From: Rhodococcus rhodochrous
Lineage (GTDB): Bacteria > Actinomycetota > Actinomycetes > Mycobacteriales > Mycobacteriaceae
DNA length: 64,000 bases
Reading direction: 5' to 3'
Assembly: GCF_014854695.1 (NCBI RefSeq)
Contig: NZ_CP027557.1
Span: 868,001 to 932,000 of the forward strand
A program made the translations under genes and the position numbers. Under the pieces are notes generated by a model. The model searched no databases. It had not been told where the DNA came from and saw nothing but the letters and a program-made list of their open reading frames with translations. Positions 54,755-62,391 of the stretch are shown in pieces (the first letter of the stretch is position 1; every line of letters begins with the position of its first letter).

Positions 54755-56184
54755 TAGGGCTTTGTTAGGTTCACCACTTCTTGTTGCGAGGCCTCGAGAT
54801 TCGGTGAGGTTTCCGAGACGATGGCCGGGTGGATGCCGCAGCCCTGGCCGATATTGGTGAGCGCCTCGATGCGTTCGTCGAGCAGGTGTTCTCCTCGCTC
54901 AAACGCAAGGATCAGCGGGCGACGGCCGGGATATATACGCGGGGGTTGATGCTCGACGGGCGCCGCAAGTCGATGCAGCCGATGGCCGACCGCCTCGGAG
55001 TCGATCACCAACGCCTGCAGCAGTTCGTCACCACCTCCCCATGGGATCCGGTACCGGTCCGGAAAACACTGTCCCGCAAAGCGTGTGATCTGATCTCGCC
55101 GGATGCGTGGGTGATCGACGACACCGGATTCGCCAAGGACGGCAATGCCTCACCGTGTGTGGCCCGGCAGTATTCGGGCACCTTGGGCAAGGTCGGCAAC
55201 TGCCAGGTCGCCGTCAGTGTGCACGCCGCCACCGATACCGCGTCCGCACCCTTGGATTGGCGGCTGTATCTGCCCGAGAGCTGGGACGATCAGCGGTGTG
55301 ACGATCCGGAGACGGCCTCGGCGATCATCGCTCGCCGGCGACGCAACGCGATTCCCGACGAGGAGCGCTATCGCACCAAGGCAGTCATGGCCCTCGAGAT
55401 GCTCGACGAGCTGATCTCGTGGGGCCGGACCCCACCGGTGATCGTCGCCGACGCCGGCTACGGCGACTCGGCCACCTTCCGGCAGGGCCTGACCGACCGC
55501 GACCTGACCTACGTCGTCGCGGTCAAGGGCGCCACCCTCGCCCACCCGGGCGATGCGGTGCCGGCCACCGCCCCGTATTCCGGCCGCGGCCGGCCACCGA
55601 CCCGGCGCTACCCGGCGGCGGTGACCTGCAAAGATCTTGTCCTGGCGGCCGGCGTCGAAGCACTGACCGAGATCCCCTGGCGCCGCGGCACCAAGACCGG
55701 CCCGGCCAATCCGGCCGCGGCGATGCGCTCACGCTTCGTGGCACTGCGGATCCGCCCGGCCAACCGCACCATTCCCCGCGACGAGGGCGGCGTCCTGCCC
55801 CAGGCGTGGCTGCTCGCCGAATGGCCGGCCGGAGCGGCCGCCCCCACCGACTTCTGGTTGGCCACCCTGCCCGAGGACACCCCGCTGTCGGAGTTGGTGC
55901 GTCTGGCCAAGATCCGTTGGCGCATCGAACACGACTACCGGGAACTGAAAACCGGTCTCGGCCTCGATCATTTCGAAGGGCGTTCCTGGCTCGGCTGGCA
56001 CCATCACGTCACGCTCGTCACCGCCGCGCACCTGTTCCTGACGTCCCTGCGGCTGACCGACCCAAAAGCGGTCGGGCGGGACTGACCCTCTACGGCATCG
56101 TGCGCGAACTCCAACGCGCACTGGCCTATTGGATCGGCACCTGCCCGACCTGCCACCACACCTTCCCAACCTAACAAAGTACTA
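54755..56184 (+). mobile_element. IS701-family insertion sequence
   Basis: 1430 bp. Terminal inverted repeats TAGGGCTTTGTTAGGTT (left, 54755-54771) and TAGTACTTTGTTAGGTT (right end, complement of 56168-56184) match at 15 of 17 positions. Both ends are flanked by CTAG (54751-54754 and 56185-56188), fitting the YTAR 4-bp target duplication of IS701 elements. It contains one transposase gene and lies in right-arm non-coding DNA. Confidence 0.93.
54829..56085 (+). CDS. IS701-family transposase, frameshifted C-terminus
   Basis: 418 residues from GTG 54829. Hallmarks: GRRKSMQPMADRLG, WVIDDTGFAKDG (first Asp), ARQYSGTLGKVGNCQVAVSV, VIVADAGYG (second Asp), RWRIEHDYRELKTGLGLDHF (Glu), so the DDE core is complete. 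At 56070-56085 the frame ends in AVGRD, whereas the usual end (AGLTLYGIVRELQRALAYWI, CPTCHHTFPT) continues to 56174 in the -1 frame. One missing G in GGGCGGGAC would explain it; activity may be reduced. Confidence 0.9.
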   Translation: MDAAALADIGERLDAFVEQVFSSLKRKDQRATAGIYTRGLMLDGRRKSMQPMADRLGVDHQRLQQFVTTSPWDPVPVRKTLSRKACDLISPDAWVIDDTGFAKDGNASPCVARQYSGTLGKVGNCQVAVSVHAATDTASAPLDWRLYLPESWDDQRCDDPETASAIIARRRRNAIPDEERYRTKAVMALEMLDELISWGRTPPVIVADAGYGDSATFRQGLTDRDLTYVVAVKGATLAHPGDAVPATAPYSGRGRPPTRRYPAAVTCKDLVLAAGVEALTEIPWRRGTKTGPANPAAAMRSRFVALRIRPANRTIPRDEGGVLPQAWLLAEWPAGAAAPTDFWLATLPEDTPLSELVRLAKIRWRIEHDYRELKTGLGLDHFEGRSWLGWHHHVTLVTAAHLFLTSLRLTDPKAVGRD

Positions 56185-56324
56185 CTAGAAGAGCGCATTC
56201 AATTAGTTTTGATGCATGTCACAGTTCCGTTAAGGAAGTTCACCCCCTGCTTCACCCCAAAAGTACCCAGCTCGATCGATATCCTGGTCGGAGGTGGTGC
56301 ACCCCCGACGCGCCACCTCTCTCT

Positions 56325-56363
56325 GATCACCCCCGCCGTCCCCCGGTGGGGGTGATCGTTTTT
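56325..56363 (+). terminator. Intrinsic terminator with T5 tail
   Basis: GATCACCCCC pairs perfectly with GGGGGTGATC around 13 nt, followed by GTTTTT. The most canonical terminator in the window; before the IS arrived it probably served rightward transcripts from the 54447 region. It also insulates the leftward operon to its right. Confidence 0.85.
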
Positions 56364-56427
56364 CGTGCCCGGGGCGGCCGCGCTCGCTGCGTAGTGTCGT
56401 CCCGCTCATGTCGTCTGATGCCGTGCG

Positions 56428-57216
56428 TCAACTTGCAACGGGCTCTGGGGTGAGTGTCGCGCGATGCGCGGTGACCCAGCGCTGCACTTTGTCCTTGGAG
56501 ACACCGAGCTCGGCGCCTGTCGCACGGACCGTCTTGCCTTCTGCGATGACGCAGTGGATTGCTCGGGCGCGCAGCTCTGCGTCAGTCGCATCGGACGTGC
56601 GTGTCGCGGCACGACGGACTTGTCGCGTCGCAGGTGCAGGTGCAGGTGCAGGTGCAGGTGCAGGTGCCGTAGCGTTCGCGACAGGTGTCGCGGGTGCGAC
56701 ATGGAGCTGGGTGACCGGTCGCGATGTCGCGTCGCGCTTGGTGTCCTCGTCGAGCGGTGCGCGGATAGGCTCTGGTTCGCTGTCACGGACGGGTGCTGTC
56801 GCGGTGTCGCTGTCCTGTCGCGCGAGCAGGATCGTCAGGTGCACCGCAGCCAGGGTGACGAGCGGCGGCAGTACGGCGATGCCGACGCCGATGGGGGAGC
56901 CGGTGAGCTGCCAGGCGTGGATACCGTTGCCTGCGACGGATGCGACGGTGCCTGCGACGAGCAGGAACCACGAGTAGGCCCGTGCGACGCGGTGTCGCGC
57001 GACCGCGGCCGCGACGGTTGCGACGACGACCAGGCCGTCGACCGCGACGGGGATCATCCACGCTTGATCGGCCGGCACCTCGTATGCGACAGCGAGCTCG
57101 GCGATCGCGGTGAACGACCGCCAGAAGCTGGTGCCGGCCACAGCCGCGGCCGCGAGGGCGGCGAGGGTGACCGCGACGTTGTTGCGCGACGGCACCATGA
57201 GACGGGGCAGGGTCAT
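56428..57216 (-). CDS. DUF2637-like membrane protein with C-terminal HTH
   Basis: 262 residues from ATG 57216 (GGAAGGACC upstream). Four TM segments (starting AVTLAALAAAAVAGTSFWRS; VAVDGLVVVATVAAAVAR; SWFLLVAGTVASVAGNGIHA; IAVLPPLVTLAAVHLTIL) follow the DUF2637 pattern seen on actinobacterial plasmids and integrative elements. A (Pro-Ala) repeat linker leads to an HTH-like end (IAEGKTVRATGAELGVSKDK). It may localise DNA or a replisome at the membrane. Last gene of a three-gene leftward operon. Confidence 0.75.
   Translation of the reverse strand: MTLPRLMVPSRNNVAVTLAALAAAAVAGTSFWRSFTAIAELAVAYEVPADQAWMIPVAVDGLVVVATVAAAVARHRVARAYSWFLLVAGTVASVAGNGIHAWQLTGSPIGVGIAVLPPLVTLAAVHLTILLARQDSDTATAPVRDSEPEPIRAPLDEDTKRDATSRPVTQLHVAPATPVANATAPAPAPAPAPAPATRQVRRAATRTSDATDAELRARAIHCVIAEGKTVRATGAELGVSKDKVQRWVTAHRATLTPEPVAS
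56631..56666. repeat. CAGGTG hexamer, six tandem units
   Basis: Six perfect CAGGTG units encode the PAPAPA linker of the DUF2637-like protein on the minus strand. Each unit adds one Pro-Ala, so slippage would change linker length without a frameshift. Confidence 0.95.
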
Positions 57217-57383
57217 CAGTGGGTCCTTCCGAACGTGTCGTACAGGCCCGCGCACAGGGTGACGAAGGCGTCACGGTAGGCGTCGGCGAAGGTGTCGATG
57301 CCGTCCTCCAGGAGGCGGCGGTGTGCGATGTCGATGTGGATCTGGGAGTCGGCGATCAGCGCGGCGAGGGTCTGGTCGTTCAT
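57216..57383 (-). CDS. Small hypothetical protein (55 aa)
   Basis: ATG 57383 overlaps the upstream stop, and its TGA overlaps the next ATG at 57216 (TGATG). Helical (MNDQTLAALIADSQIHIDIA, DTFADAYRDAFVTLCAGLYD). Tight coupling indicates a real operon member; function unknown. Confidence 0.6.
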   Translation of the reverse strand: MNDQTLAALIADSQIHIDIAHRRLLEDGIDTFADAYRDAFVTLCAGLYDTFGRTH

Positions 57384-58282
57384 CACGCGGCCGCCCGGCC
57401 GTGCGTGCATCGCTGGGGAGGATCGATCGGCGCTCCTAGGTCACCGAGGACCCAGGCGTACTCGTCGCACAGGTCGCAGTCGTCGATCGGTGAGGGTGCG
57501 TGCAGCTGCGGGGGCGTCGGCGTGAGGCGGGGCGGGGACATCGCCTTCCACAACCGGATCCAGCCCTGGGCATACAGGGTCGGGTTGTCGTCACGGTGCA
57601 TGGCTTTCGCCCGGTCGGCCAGAGCCGCGGCGCCGTGCTGGTCGATCAGCTCGAGGATCTCGGCTTTCTGAGCGGGCTTGACGTAGTCGAACGATCCGAG
57701 CAGACCGGCGCTTCGGCAGGCGGTGATCAGCTCGGCGTAGTTCGTCTCGAGCCGGACGAGTTCTTTGCGGGCATCTTCGGACAACGACACCGTCACCCCG
57801 GCCACCTCGACAGGTGACATTTCGGTGCCCGCGGTGTTGTTGTTTGTTTCAGTCCTGGGTGATCGGTTCTTTGTAAAGACGCCCGTCTTTCCGTCACGCG
57901 GACGACCGGAGTTCGATTTCCTGGTCGTCGGTTCGGGAGACGGATCGCCGCCGAGGAGGGGCTCTTCGTAGACGGTCTGGATGGTGTACCACCGTCCACG
58001 TTCGTCCTGGACCTTCTCGCGCACGAGGTAGCCGTGGGTTTCGAGCTCGCGCATGCAGGTGCGGACGGCGGTGCGGCCTTCGACGTCGGACTGCTCGGCG
58101 ATGGCTTCGGAGCGGATGCGCCAGTCTTCGGGCTTGGAGAGCAGCCACAGCAGGATGCAGCGGGCGCGGAAGCTGAGACGCTTGTTGTTGAGCAGACGGT
58201 TCGAAACGATGGTGAAGTTATCGGCCAGACGGGGGCCGCGTCGGATACCACCCTGCGGCTGGGCATGGGTATGCTGAGGCAC
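57383..58282 (-). CDS. Winged-HTH, replication initiator-like protein
   Basis: 299 residues from GTG 58282 (GAAGGAG upstream). The N-terminal domain (about 15-100) has the plasmid/phage wHTH replication pattern: ADNFTIVSNRLLNNKRLSFR, ARCILLWLLSKPEDWRIRSE, VRTCMRELETHGYLVREKVQ. A disordered basic linker and a C-terminal helical region (ETNYAELITACRSAGLLGSF) follow, ending in a CDLCDEY motif. Such proteins commonly initiate replication in small actinobacterial plasmids. First gene of the leftward operon beside attR. Confidence 0.7.
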   Translation of the reverse strand: MPQHTHAQPQGGIRRGPRLADNFTIVSNRLLNNKRLSFRARCILLWLLSKPEDWRIRSEAIAEQSDVEGRTAVRTCMRELETHGYLVREKVQDERGRWYTIQTVYEEPLLGGDPSPEPTTRKSNSGRPRDGKTGVFTKNRSPRTETNNNTAGTEMSPVEVAGVTVSLSEDARKELVRLETNYAELITACRSAGLLGSFDYVKPAQKAEILELIDQHGAAALADRAKAMHRDDNPTLYAQGWIRLWKAMSPPRLTPTPPQLHAPSPIDDCDLCDEYAWVLGDLGAPIDPPQRCTHGRAAA

Positions 58283-58485
58283 TGTCGAACTCCTTCGCAG
58301 TTCGGCCACGCCCCGGGAGTGTTCGCGCACTCGCCGGGGTCCATTCATTTGGTTGTGAGCGCATCGTGGCACAGGGTTCGACGCGCTGTCCATCACGCGC
58401 AAGACACGATGCGTCACCCATGAAGACCCTCTGAGAGGACTGCCCGCCGCCCAGGAGGCCGGCCGCCGAGAGAGTCGTGTGAGGT

Positions 58486-58505
58486 TTGGCACATCGTTGG
58501 CACAT
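58486..58505 (+). promoter_or_regulatory. Paired TTGGCACAT repeats, likely arm-type integrase sites
   Basis: TTGGCACAT at 58486-58494 and 58497-58505 (11-bp period), about 50 bp inside attR, mirroring the TTGGCACGT pair inside attL at 2023-2043. Confidence 0.6.
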
Positions 58506-58511
58506 ACGAAA

Positions 58512-58548
58512 ACGGCCTGGCGTCCTCCGAAGAGAAACGCCAGGCCGT
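58512..58548 (-). terminator. Phage-borne terminator for tRNA-Lys
   Basis: ACGGCCTGGCGT pairs perfectly with ACGCCAGGCCGT around 13 nt; on the minus strand it ends in CCGTTTTCG. It lies 7 bp beyond the tRNA-Lys 3' end, so the prophage supplies a terminator replacing the host hairpin now at 1825-1854. Confidence 0.75.
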
Positions 58549-58551
58549 CCG

Positions 58552-58598
58552 CGGTGCCCCCAGTAGGGCTCGAACCTACGACCTGCGGATTAAAAGTC
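58552..58598. repeat. attR: attR core (3' end of intact tRNA-Lys)
   Basis: 47 bp identical to attL at 1857-1903, lying within and just beyond the 3' part of tRNA-Lys. Integration therefore preserved the tRNA gene. Confidence 0.95.
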
Positions 58599-58627
58599 CG
58601 TAGCTCTACCAACTGAGCTATAGGGGC
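58555..58627 (-). tRNA. tRNA-Lys (UUU)
   Basis: 73 nt with complete cloverleaf: acceptor GCCCCTA/TGGGGGC, D arm, anticodon loop CTTTTAA (anticodon UUU), T arm GTTCGAG, discriminator A. CCA is not encoded. It is the integration site. Confidence 0.97.
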
Positions 58628-58959
58628 ATGGGCGCACAGTGTAACCACACCGCAGTGACCACACCGCATGGTGCGGTGACCACATCACAGGGTGAGCCAC
58701 GCTGCGCGATCGATGATATCGGACATCCGGCGGTGCGGACGCTGCCGGTGACCAATGGAAAGAGGCCCGGGTGCCCACCCCCTGCTTCGCACCCGAGCCG
58801 GACAAAGCGTACCACTCGGTGTGTTCTGTGGAAACCCGGGCCCCGGGGGTGGGATTTCACATTTCACCCGGTGGAACACGGCCCGGAGCCGGGATTGTGG
58901 GGGGCAGACTAGAGTTGTCTCGTGGGGGAACACAGGAACGTGGAAGGCTGAATTTCCCC
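58628..58959. other. Intergenic: tRNA-Lys and TetR promoter region
   Basis: 332 bp without a gene. It must hold the tRNA-Lys promoter and the TetR promoter. A palindrome CACCGCATGGTGCGGTG (58656-58680 area) and a GGGTGC/GCACCC hairpin near 58770 are visible and could be regulator sites. Confidence 0.45.
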
Positions 58960-59619
58960 ATGCCCCGTCAACAGGAGCGTGCGCGTCGTACGCGGGCTGC
59001 GATCGTCCGATCGGCAGCCACCGAATTCGCGCGGCGAGGTTTCGCCGCAGCATCGATCAACGCCATCCTCGAGCAGTCGAACGCGACCAAGGGTGCGATG
59101 TACTTCCACTTCGCGTCCAAGGAGGATCTGGCCCGGGCGGTACTCGACGAAGGACTCGAGCACTACCGTGCCATCGTCGGCAGGTGGATGGACGTCCCCG
59201 ATCTCGACCCCTTCGAGCGGCTGCACGGTCTCGTCGGTGATCTCGGTGCGGCTCTGCACGACGACGTGGTCATCGCCGCGGAGTTCCGTCTGGTCACCGA
59301 ACCCGAGTTCGCGGAGGAGGTCAGGCTGCGCGGCAGCGTCCTATGGGGGCGGGCCGGCTACCAGCTGGCGCGCGAAGCGCAGGAGAAGGGCCTGTTCCGG
59401 CCCGATGTCGACCTCCGGCGTTTCGTCGAGGCGATCGCGTCGTCGCTCGCCGGTCAGCGCTATCTCGCCGACCTCACGGCGCCGGAGACCGACGTCCGCG
59501 CACGCTTCGAGGCCTGCGTGGAGGTGCCGCTCGAGGCGATGGCGTCGGAGCAGTGGCTCGCGCAGTGGCGGGAGAAGGGCTGGCCGAGCAGGCCCGACAA
59601 CGACGAATCGGCCACTTGA
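58960..59619 (+). CDS. TetR-family regulator
   Basis: 219 residues from ATG 58960 (GGAAGG upstream). N-terminal TetR HTH: RAAIVRSAATEFARRGFAAA, SINAILEQSNATKGAMYFHF, ASKEDLARAVLDEG. The sequence resembles the gamma-butyrolactone-receptor-like subgroup. The C-terminal ligand domain is helical. A transcriptional repressor in the right host flank; target unknown. Confidence 0.9.
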   Translation: MPRQQERARRTRAAIVRSAATEFARRGFAAASINAILEQSNATKGAMYFHFASKEDLARAVLDEGLEHYRAIVGRWMDVPDLDPFERLHGLVGDLGAALHDDVVIAAEFRLVTEPEFAEEVRLRGSVLWGRAGYQLAREAQEKGLFRPDVDLRRFVEAIASSLAGQRYLADLTAPETDVRARFEACVEVPLEAMASEQWLAQWREKGWPSRPDNDESAT

Positions 59620-59719
59620 CCTGCTGATTTGTGATTCGCGAATGCCGTGGCATAAGCTGTCCAAGCTCCCAACGGAACGCCAAACCCGTTGAGGGTGCGG
59701 TTCGGAGAAATCCGATCGG

Positions 59720-59792
59720 GCCCCCTTCGTCTAGCGGCCTAGGACGCCGCCCTTTCAAGGCGGTAGCGCGGGTTCGAATCCCGTAGGGGGTA
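59720..59792 (+). tRNA. tRNA-Glu (UUC)
   Basis: 73 nt; anticodon loop CTTTCAA (UUC), T loop GTTCGAATC, acceptor with one G-U closing pair. CCA not encoded. First of four clustered tRNAs. Confidence 0.96.
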
Positions 59793-59846
59793 CGCTTCGA
59801 CCTCGTCGAAGTGTGCAGTATCTTGGTGTGAGAAGTGAATATGTAT

Positions 59847-59920
59847 GGCCCTGTGGCGCAGTTGGTTAGCGCGCCGCCCTGTCACGGCGGAGGTCGCGGG
59901 TTCGAGTCCCGTCAGGGTCG
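59847..59920 (+). tRNA. tRNA-Asp (GUC), copy 1
   Basis: 74 nt; anticodon loop CTGTCAC (GUC), acceptor GGCCCTG/CAGGGTC, discriminator G. Identical to the copy at 60122-60195. Confidence 0.97.
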
Positions 59921-59959
59921 CTCCAGAGTTTCGATCGGCATTCGGTTCGGGTGCCGTCC

Positions 59960-60033
59960 GGCCAGGTAGCTCAGTTGGTACGAGCGTCCGCCTGAAAAGC
60001 GGAAGGTCGCCGGTTCGATCCCGGCCCTGGCCA
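59960..60033 (+). tRNA. tRNA-Phe (GAA)
   Basis: 74 nt; anticodon loop CTGAAAA (GAA), acceptor GGCCAGG/CCTGGCC, discriminator A, with CCA following in the DNA. Confidence 0.97.
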
Positions 60034-60121
60034 CCACGGTTGTCCGGCGAACAACCATCAATTTCATATCTTCGACCCACCGGTTGCGGTGGGTCGAGCT
60101 GTGGGAACTTCGGTTCCTCAT

Positions 60122-60195
60122 GGCCCTGTGGCGCAGTTGGTTAGCGCGCCGCCCTGTCACGGCGGAGGTCGCGGGTTCGAGTCCCGTCAGGGTCG
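60122..60195 (+). tRNA. tRNA-Asp (GUC), copy 2
   Basis: 74 nt identical to 59847-59920, including the TGG just before the gene. A recent duplication or gene conversion. Confidence 0.97.
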
Positions 60196-60203
60196 CTCCA
60201 GGC

Positions 60204-60236
60204 GAAGCCCCGGTATCACATCGATACCGGGGCTTC
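60204..60236 (+). terminator. tRNA cluster terminator
   Basis: GAAGCCCCGGTAT pairs perfectly with ATACCGGGGCTTC around 7 nt, 8 bp after the second tRNA-Asp. Confidence 0.85.
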
Positions 60237-60417
60237 GTCGTCGTCAGCCGTTCGCAGGCGGTGTCTGCTCGCCGTCCCACTCGCATCGCCGATCCGCACC
60301 GGGTGCGGTCCGGCTCGCTATCGTGAGGACACAAAACATGTTCTAGTGTGTGCCCTACACAACTAGTGGACATCTGTCCGAGCGACCTGGCCCTCCGAGC
60401 GAACCCCGAGGTGGAAT

Positions 60418-61656
60418 GTGCGCATAGCTCTGTTGTCGTACCGGAGCAAGCCGCATTGTGGGGGTCAGGGGGTCTACGTTCGCCATCTCAGTCGCGAACT
60501 CGTCGCCCAGGGACACACCGTCGAGGTGTTCTCCGGGCAGCCGTACCCCGAGCTCGACCCCGGCGTGACGCTCACGAAGGTGCCCAGTCTCGATCTCTAT
60601 CGCGACGACGATCCGTTCCGCACCCCGAAACCGGGTGAGTACCGCGACTGGATCGACGTCCTCGAGGTCGCCACCATGTGGACCGCCGGTTTCCCCGAAC
60701 CGCGCACCTTCGGTCTGCGCGCCGCACGACTGTTGCGCGACCGCCTCGGCGACTTCGACGTCGTGCACGACAACCAGTCGCTCGCGTCCGGGTTGCTGCG
60801 CATCGCCGAGGACCTTCCCCTCGTTGCGACGATCCACCATCCGATCACCCGCGACCGCGAACTCGATCTCGCCTCCGCGACCACCCTCCGCCGTAGGATC
60901 ACGCTCCGGCGCTGGTACGGATTCCTGCGCATGCAGGAGAAGGTGGCCCGGCAGATTCCCACGCTGCTCACGGTGTCGGAGAACTCGGCCGACGACATCC
61001 GCACGGCCTTCGGGATCGAATCCGAACGCATCCACACGATCCCGCTCGGCGTGAACACGGAGGTGTTCGCGCCGCGGAAGGACGAGCGCGTTCCCGGCCG
61101 GATCGTCTGCGTCGCGAGCGCCGACGCCCCGCTCAAGGGTGTTCCCACCCTGCTCGAGGCGGTCGCGAAGCTGCGCACCGAACGCGAGATCGAACTGGTC
61201 CTCGTCTCGAAGCTCGCCCCGGGCGGCGCCACCGAGAAGCTCATCGACGAACTCGCGATCGGCGACGTCGTGCGCACCGTCTCCGGGATCGACGACACCG
61301 AACTCGCCGACCTGCTCGCCTCCGCCGAGGTCGCGGCGGTGCCGTCGCTGTACGAGGGATTCTCGTTGCCGGCCGTCGAGGCGATGTCGTGCGGAACACC
61401 GCTCGTCGCGAGCCGCGCCGGGGCCATCCCCGAGGTCGTCGGGGACGCCGGTCTGCTCGTGCCCCCGGGCGACGCCGAACAGCTCGCAGCGGGGCTCGCG
61501 CGCCTGTTCGACGACCCGGCCGAGCGTCGGCGTCTCGGCGCGAAGGGCCGCGACCGGGTGCTCGAACGCTACAGCTGGGCGGCCGTGGCCGCGCAGACCG
61601 CCGCGATCTACGACAAGGCGATCGCCGCGCATCGAGAGGGGAAGAACGGATGCTGA
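60418..61656 (+). CDS. GT4-family glycosyltransferase
   Basis: 412 residues from GTG 60418. N-terminal RIALLSYRSKPHCGGQGVYV (sugar-acceptor side Gly-rich loop) and C-terminal PSLYEGFSLPAVEAMSCGTP plus GDAGLLVPPGDAEQ, the nucleotide-sugar site of GT-B GT4 enzymes (EGFSLPAVEA contains the conserved Glu pair). It transfers a sugar from a nucleotide donor; acceptor unknown. Overlaps the methyltransferase gene by 7 bp, so the two are co-expressed. Confidence 0.9.
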   Translation: MRIALLSYRSKPHCGGQGVYVRHLSRELVAQGHTVEVFSGQPYPELDPGVTLTKVPSLDLYRDDDPFRTPKPGEYRDWIDVLEVATMWTAGFPEPRTFGLRAARLLRDRLGDFDVVHDNQSLASGLLRIAEDLPLVATIHHPITRDRELDLASATTLRRRITLRRWYGFLRMQEKVARQIPTLLTVSENSADDIRTAFGIESERIHTIPLGVNTEVFAPRKDERVPGRIVCVASADAPLKGVPTLLEAVAKLRTEREIELVLVSKLAPGGATEKLIDELAIGDVVRTVSGIDDTELADLLASAEVAAVPSLYEGFSLPAVEAMSCGTPLVASRAGAIPEVVGDAGLLVPPGDAEQLAAGLARLFDDPAERRRLGAKGRDRVLERYSWAAVAAQTAAIYDKAIAAHREGKNGC

Positions 61657-62381
61657 CCGTCGACTTCGACCGCCTGGGCGTCGTACCGGGGATACGCGCT
61701 CTCGACATCGGGGCCGGCGCGGGGCGCCACTCCTTCGAGCTGTACCGCCGCGGCGCGGATGTCGTCGCCTTCGACCAGAACGCCGACGACATGAAGGCCG
61801 TCGCCGACATGTTCGTCGCGATGGAACTCGAAGGCGAGGTCCCCGAGGGTGCGCTGGCCCGGGCCGAGGTCGGCGACGCGCTCGCGCTGCCGTACGCCGA
61901 CGCGACCTTCGATCTCGTGCTCATTTCCGAGGTGCTCGAGCACGTGCCGGAGGACGAACGGGCCATCGCCGAACTCGTCCGGGTCCTCAAGCCCGGTGGT
62001 GTCGCGGCCGTGACCGTGCCGCGCTGGCTGCCGGAGAAGATCTGCTGGGCACTGTCGGACGCCTACCACGAGGTGGAGGGCGGGCACATCCGCATCTACA
62101 AGGCCGACGAACTCGCCGCGAAACTCGCCGCCGCGGGTCTCACTGTCTCGGGCACCGACCACGCCCACGCGCTGCACGCGCCGTACTGGTGGCTCAAGTG
62201 CGCCGTCGGCGTCGACAACGACGACAATCCGCTGACGAAGGCGTACCACCGGCTGCTGGTCTGGGATCTCATGAAGGCCCCGTGGATCACCCGCACGGCC
62301 GAGAAGATCCTCGATCCCGTTATCGGGAAGAGTGTCGTGTTCTACCTTGAGAAGCCGGGAAACGCCGGTGCGGCGCGGTGA
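61650..62381 (+). CDS. Class I SAM-dependent methyltransferase
   Basis: 243 residues from ATG 61650 (GAGGGGAAG upstream). SAM motifs: ALDIGAGAGRHSFELYRRGA (motif I), DVVAFDQNADDM, LPYADATFDLVLISEVLEHV (motif II with EVLEH) and RVLKPGGVAAVTVPRWLPE. A methyltransferase of the UbiE/Methyltransf_11 type; substrate unknown, likely the same molecule as its glycosyltransferase neighbour. Confidence 0.9.
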   Translation: MLTVDFDRLGVVPGIRALDIGAGAGRHSFELYRRGADVVAFDQNADDMKAVADMFVAMELEGEVPEGALARAEVGDALALPYADATFDLVLISEVLEHVPEDERAIAELVRVLKPGGVAAVTVPRWLPEKICWALSDAYHEVEGGHIRIYKADELAAKLAAAGLTVSGTDHAHALHAPYWWLKCAVGVDNDDNPLTKAYHRLLVWDLMKAPWITRTAEKILDPVIGKSVVFYLEKPGNAGAAR

Positions 62382-62391
62382 ATCCGCGCGC

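Larger units (their letters stand above)
1857..58598. mobile_element. Integrated siphovirus prophage in tRNA-Lys
   Basis: Bounded by a 47-bp perfect direct repeat (1857-1903 and 58552-58598) that is the 3' part of tRNA-Lys. The integrase gene lies directly inside the left repeat. It contains full lysogeny, early, packaging, head, tail and lysis modules, so it looks like a complete temperate siphovirus of HK97-type packaging and lambda-E-type capsid. Size is about 56.7 kb, including a 1.43-kb IS701-family insertion that must have come later. One tail gene is interrupted (41.23-41.29 kb), so inducibility is uncertain. Confidence 0.96.

Noticed and set aside
56631-56666. Regulatory phase-variation repeat
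   Set aside because: The hexamer keeps the frame and only changes a Pro-Ala linker length, so it cannot switch the gene off.
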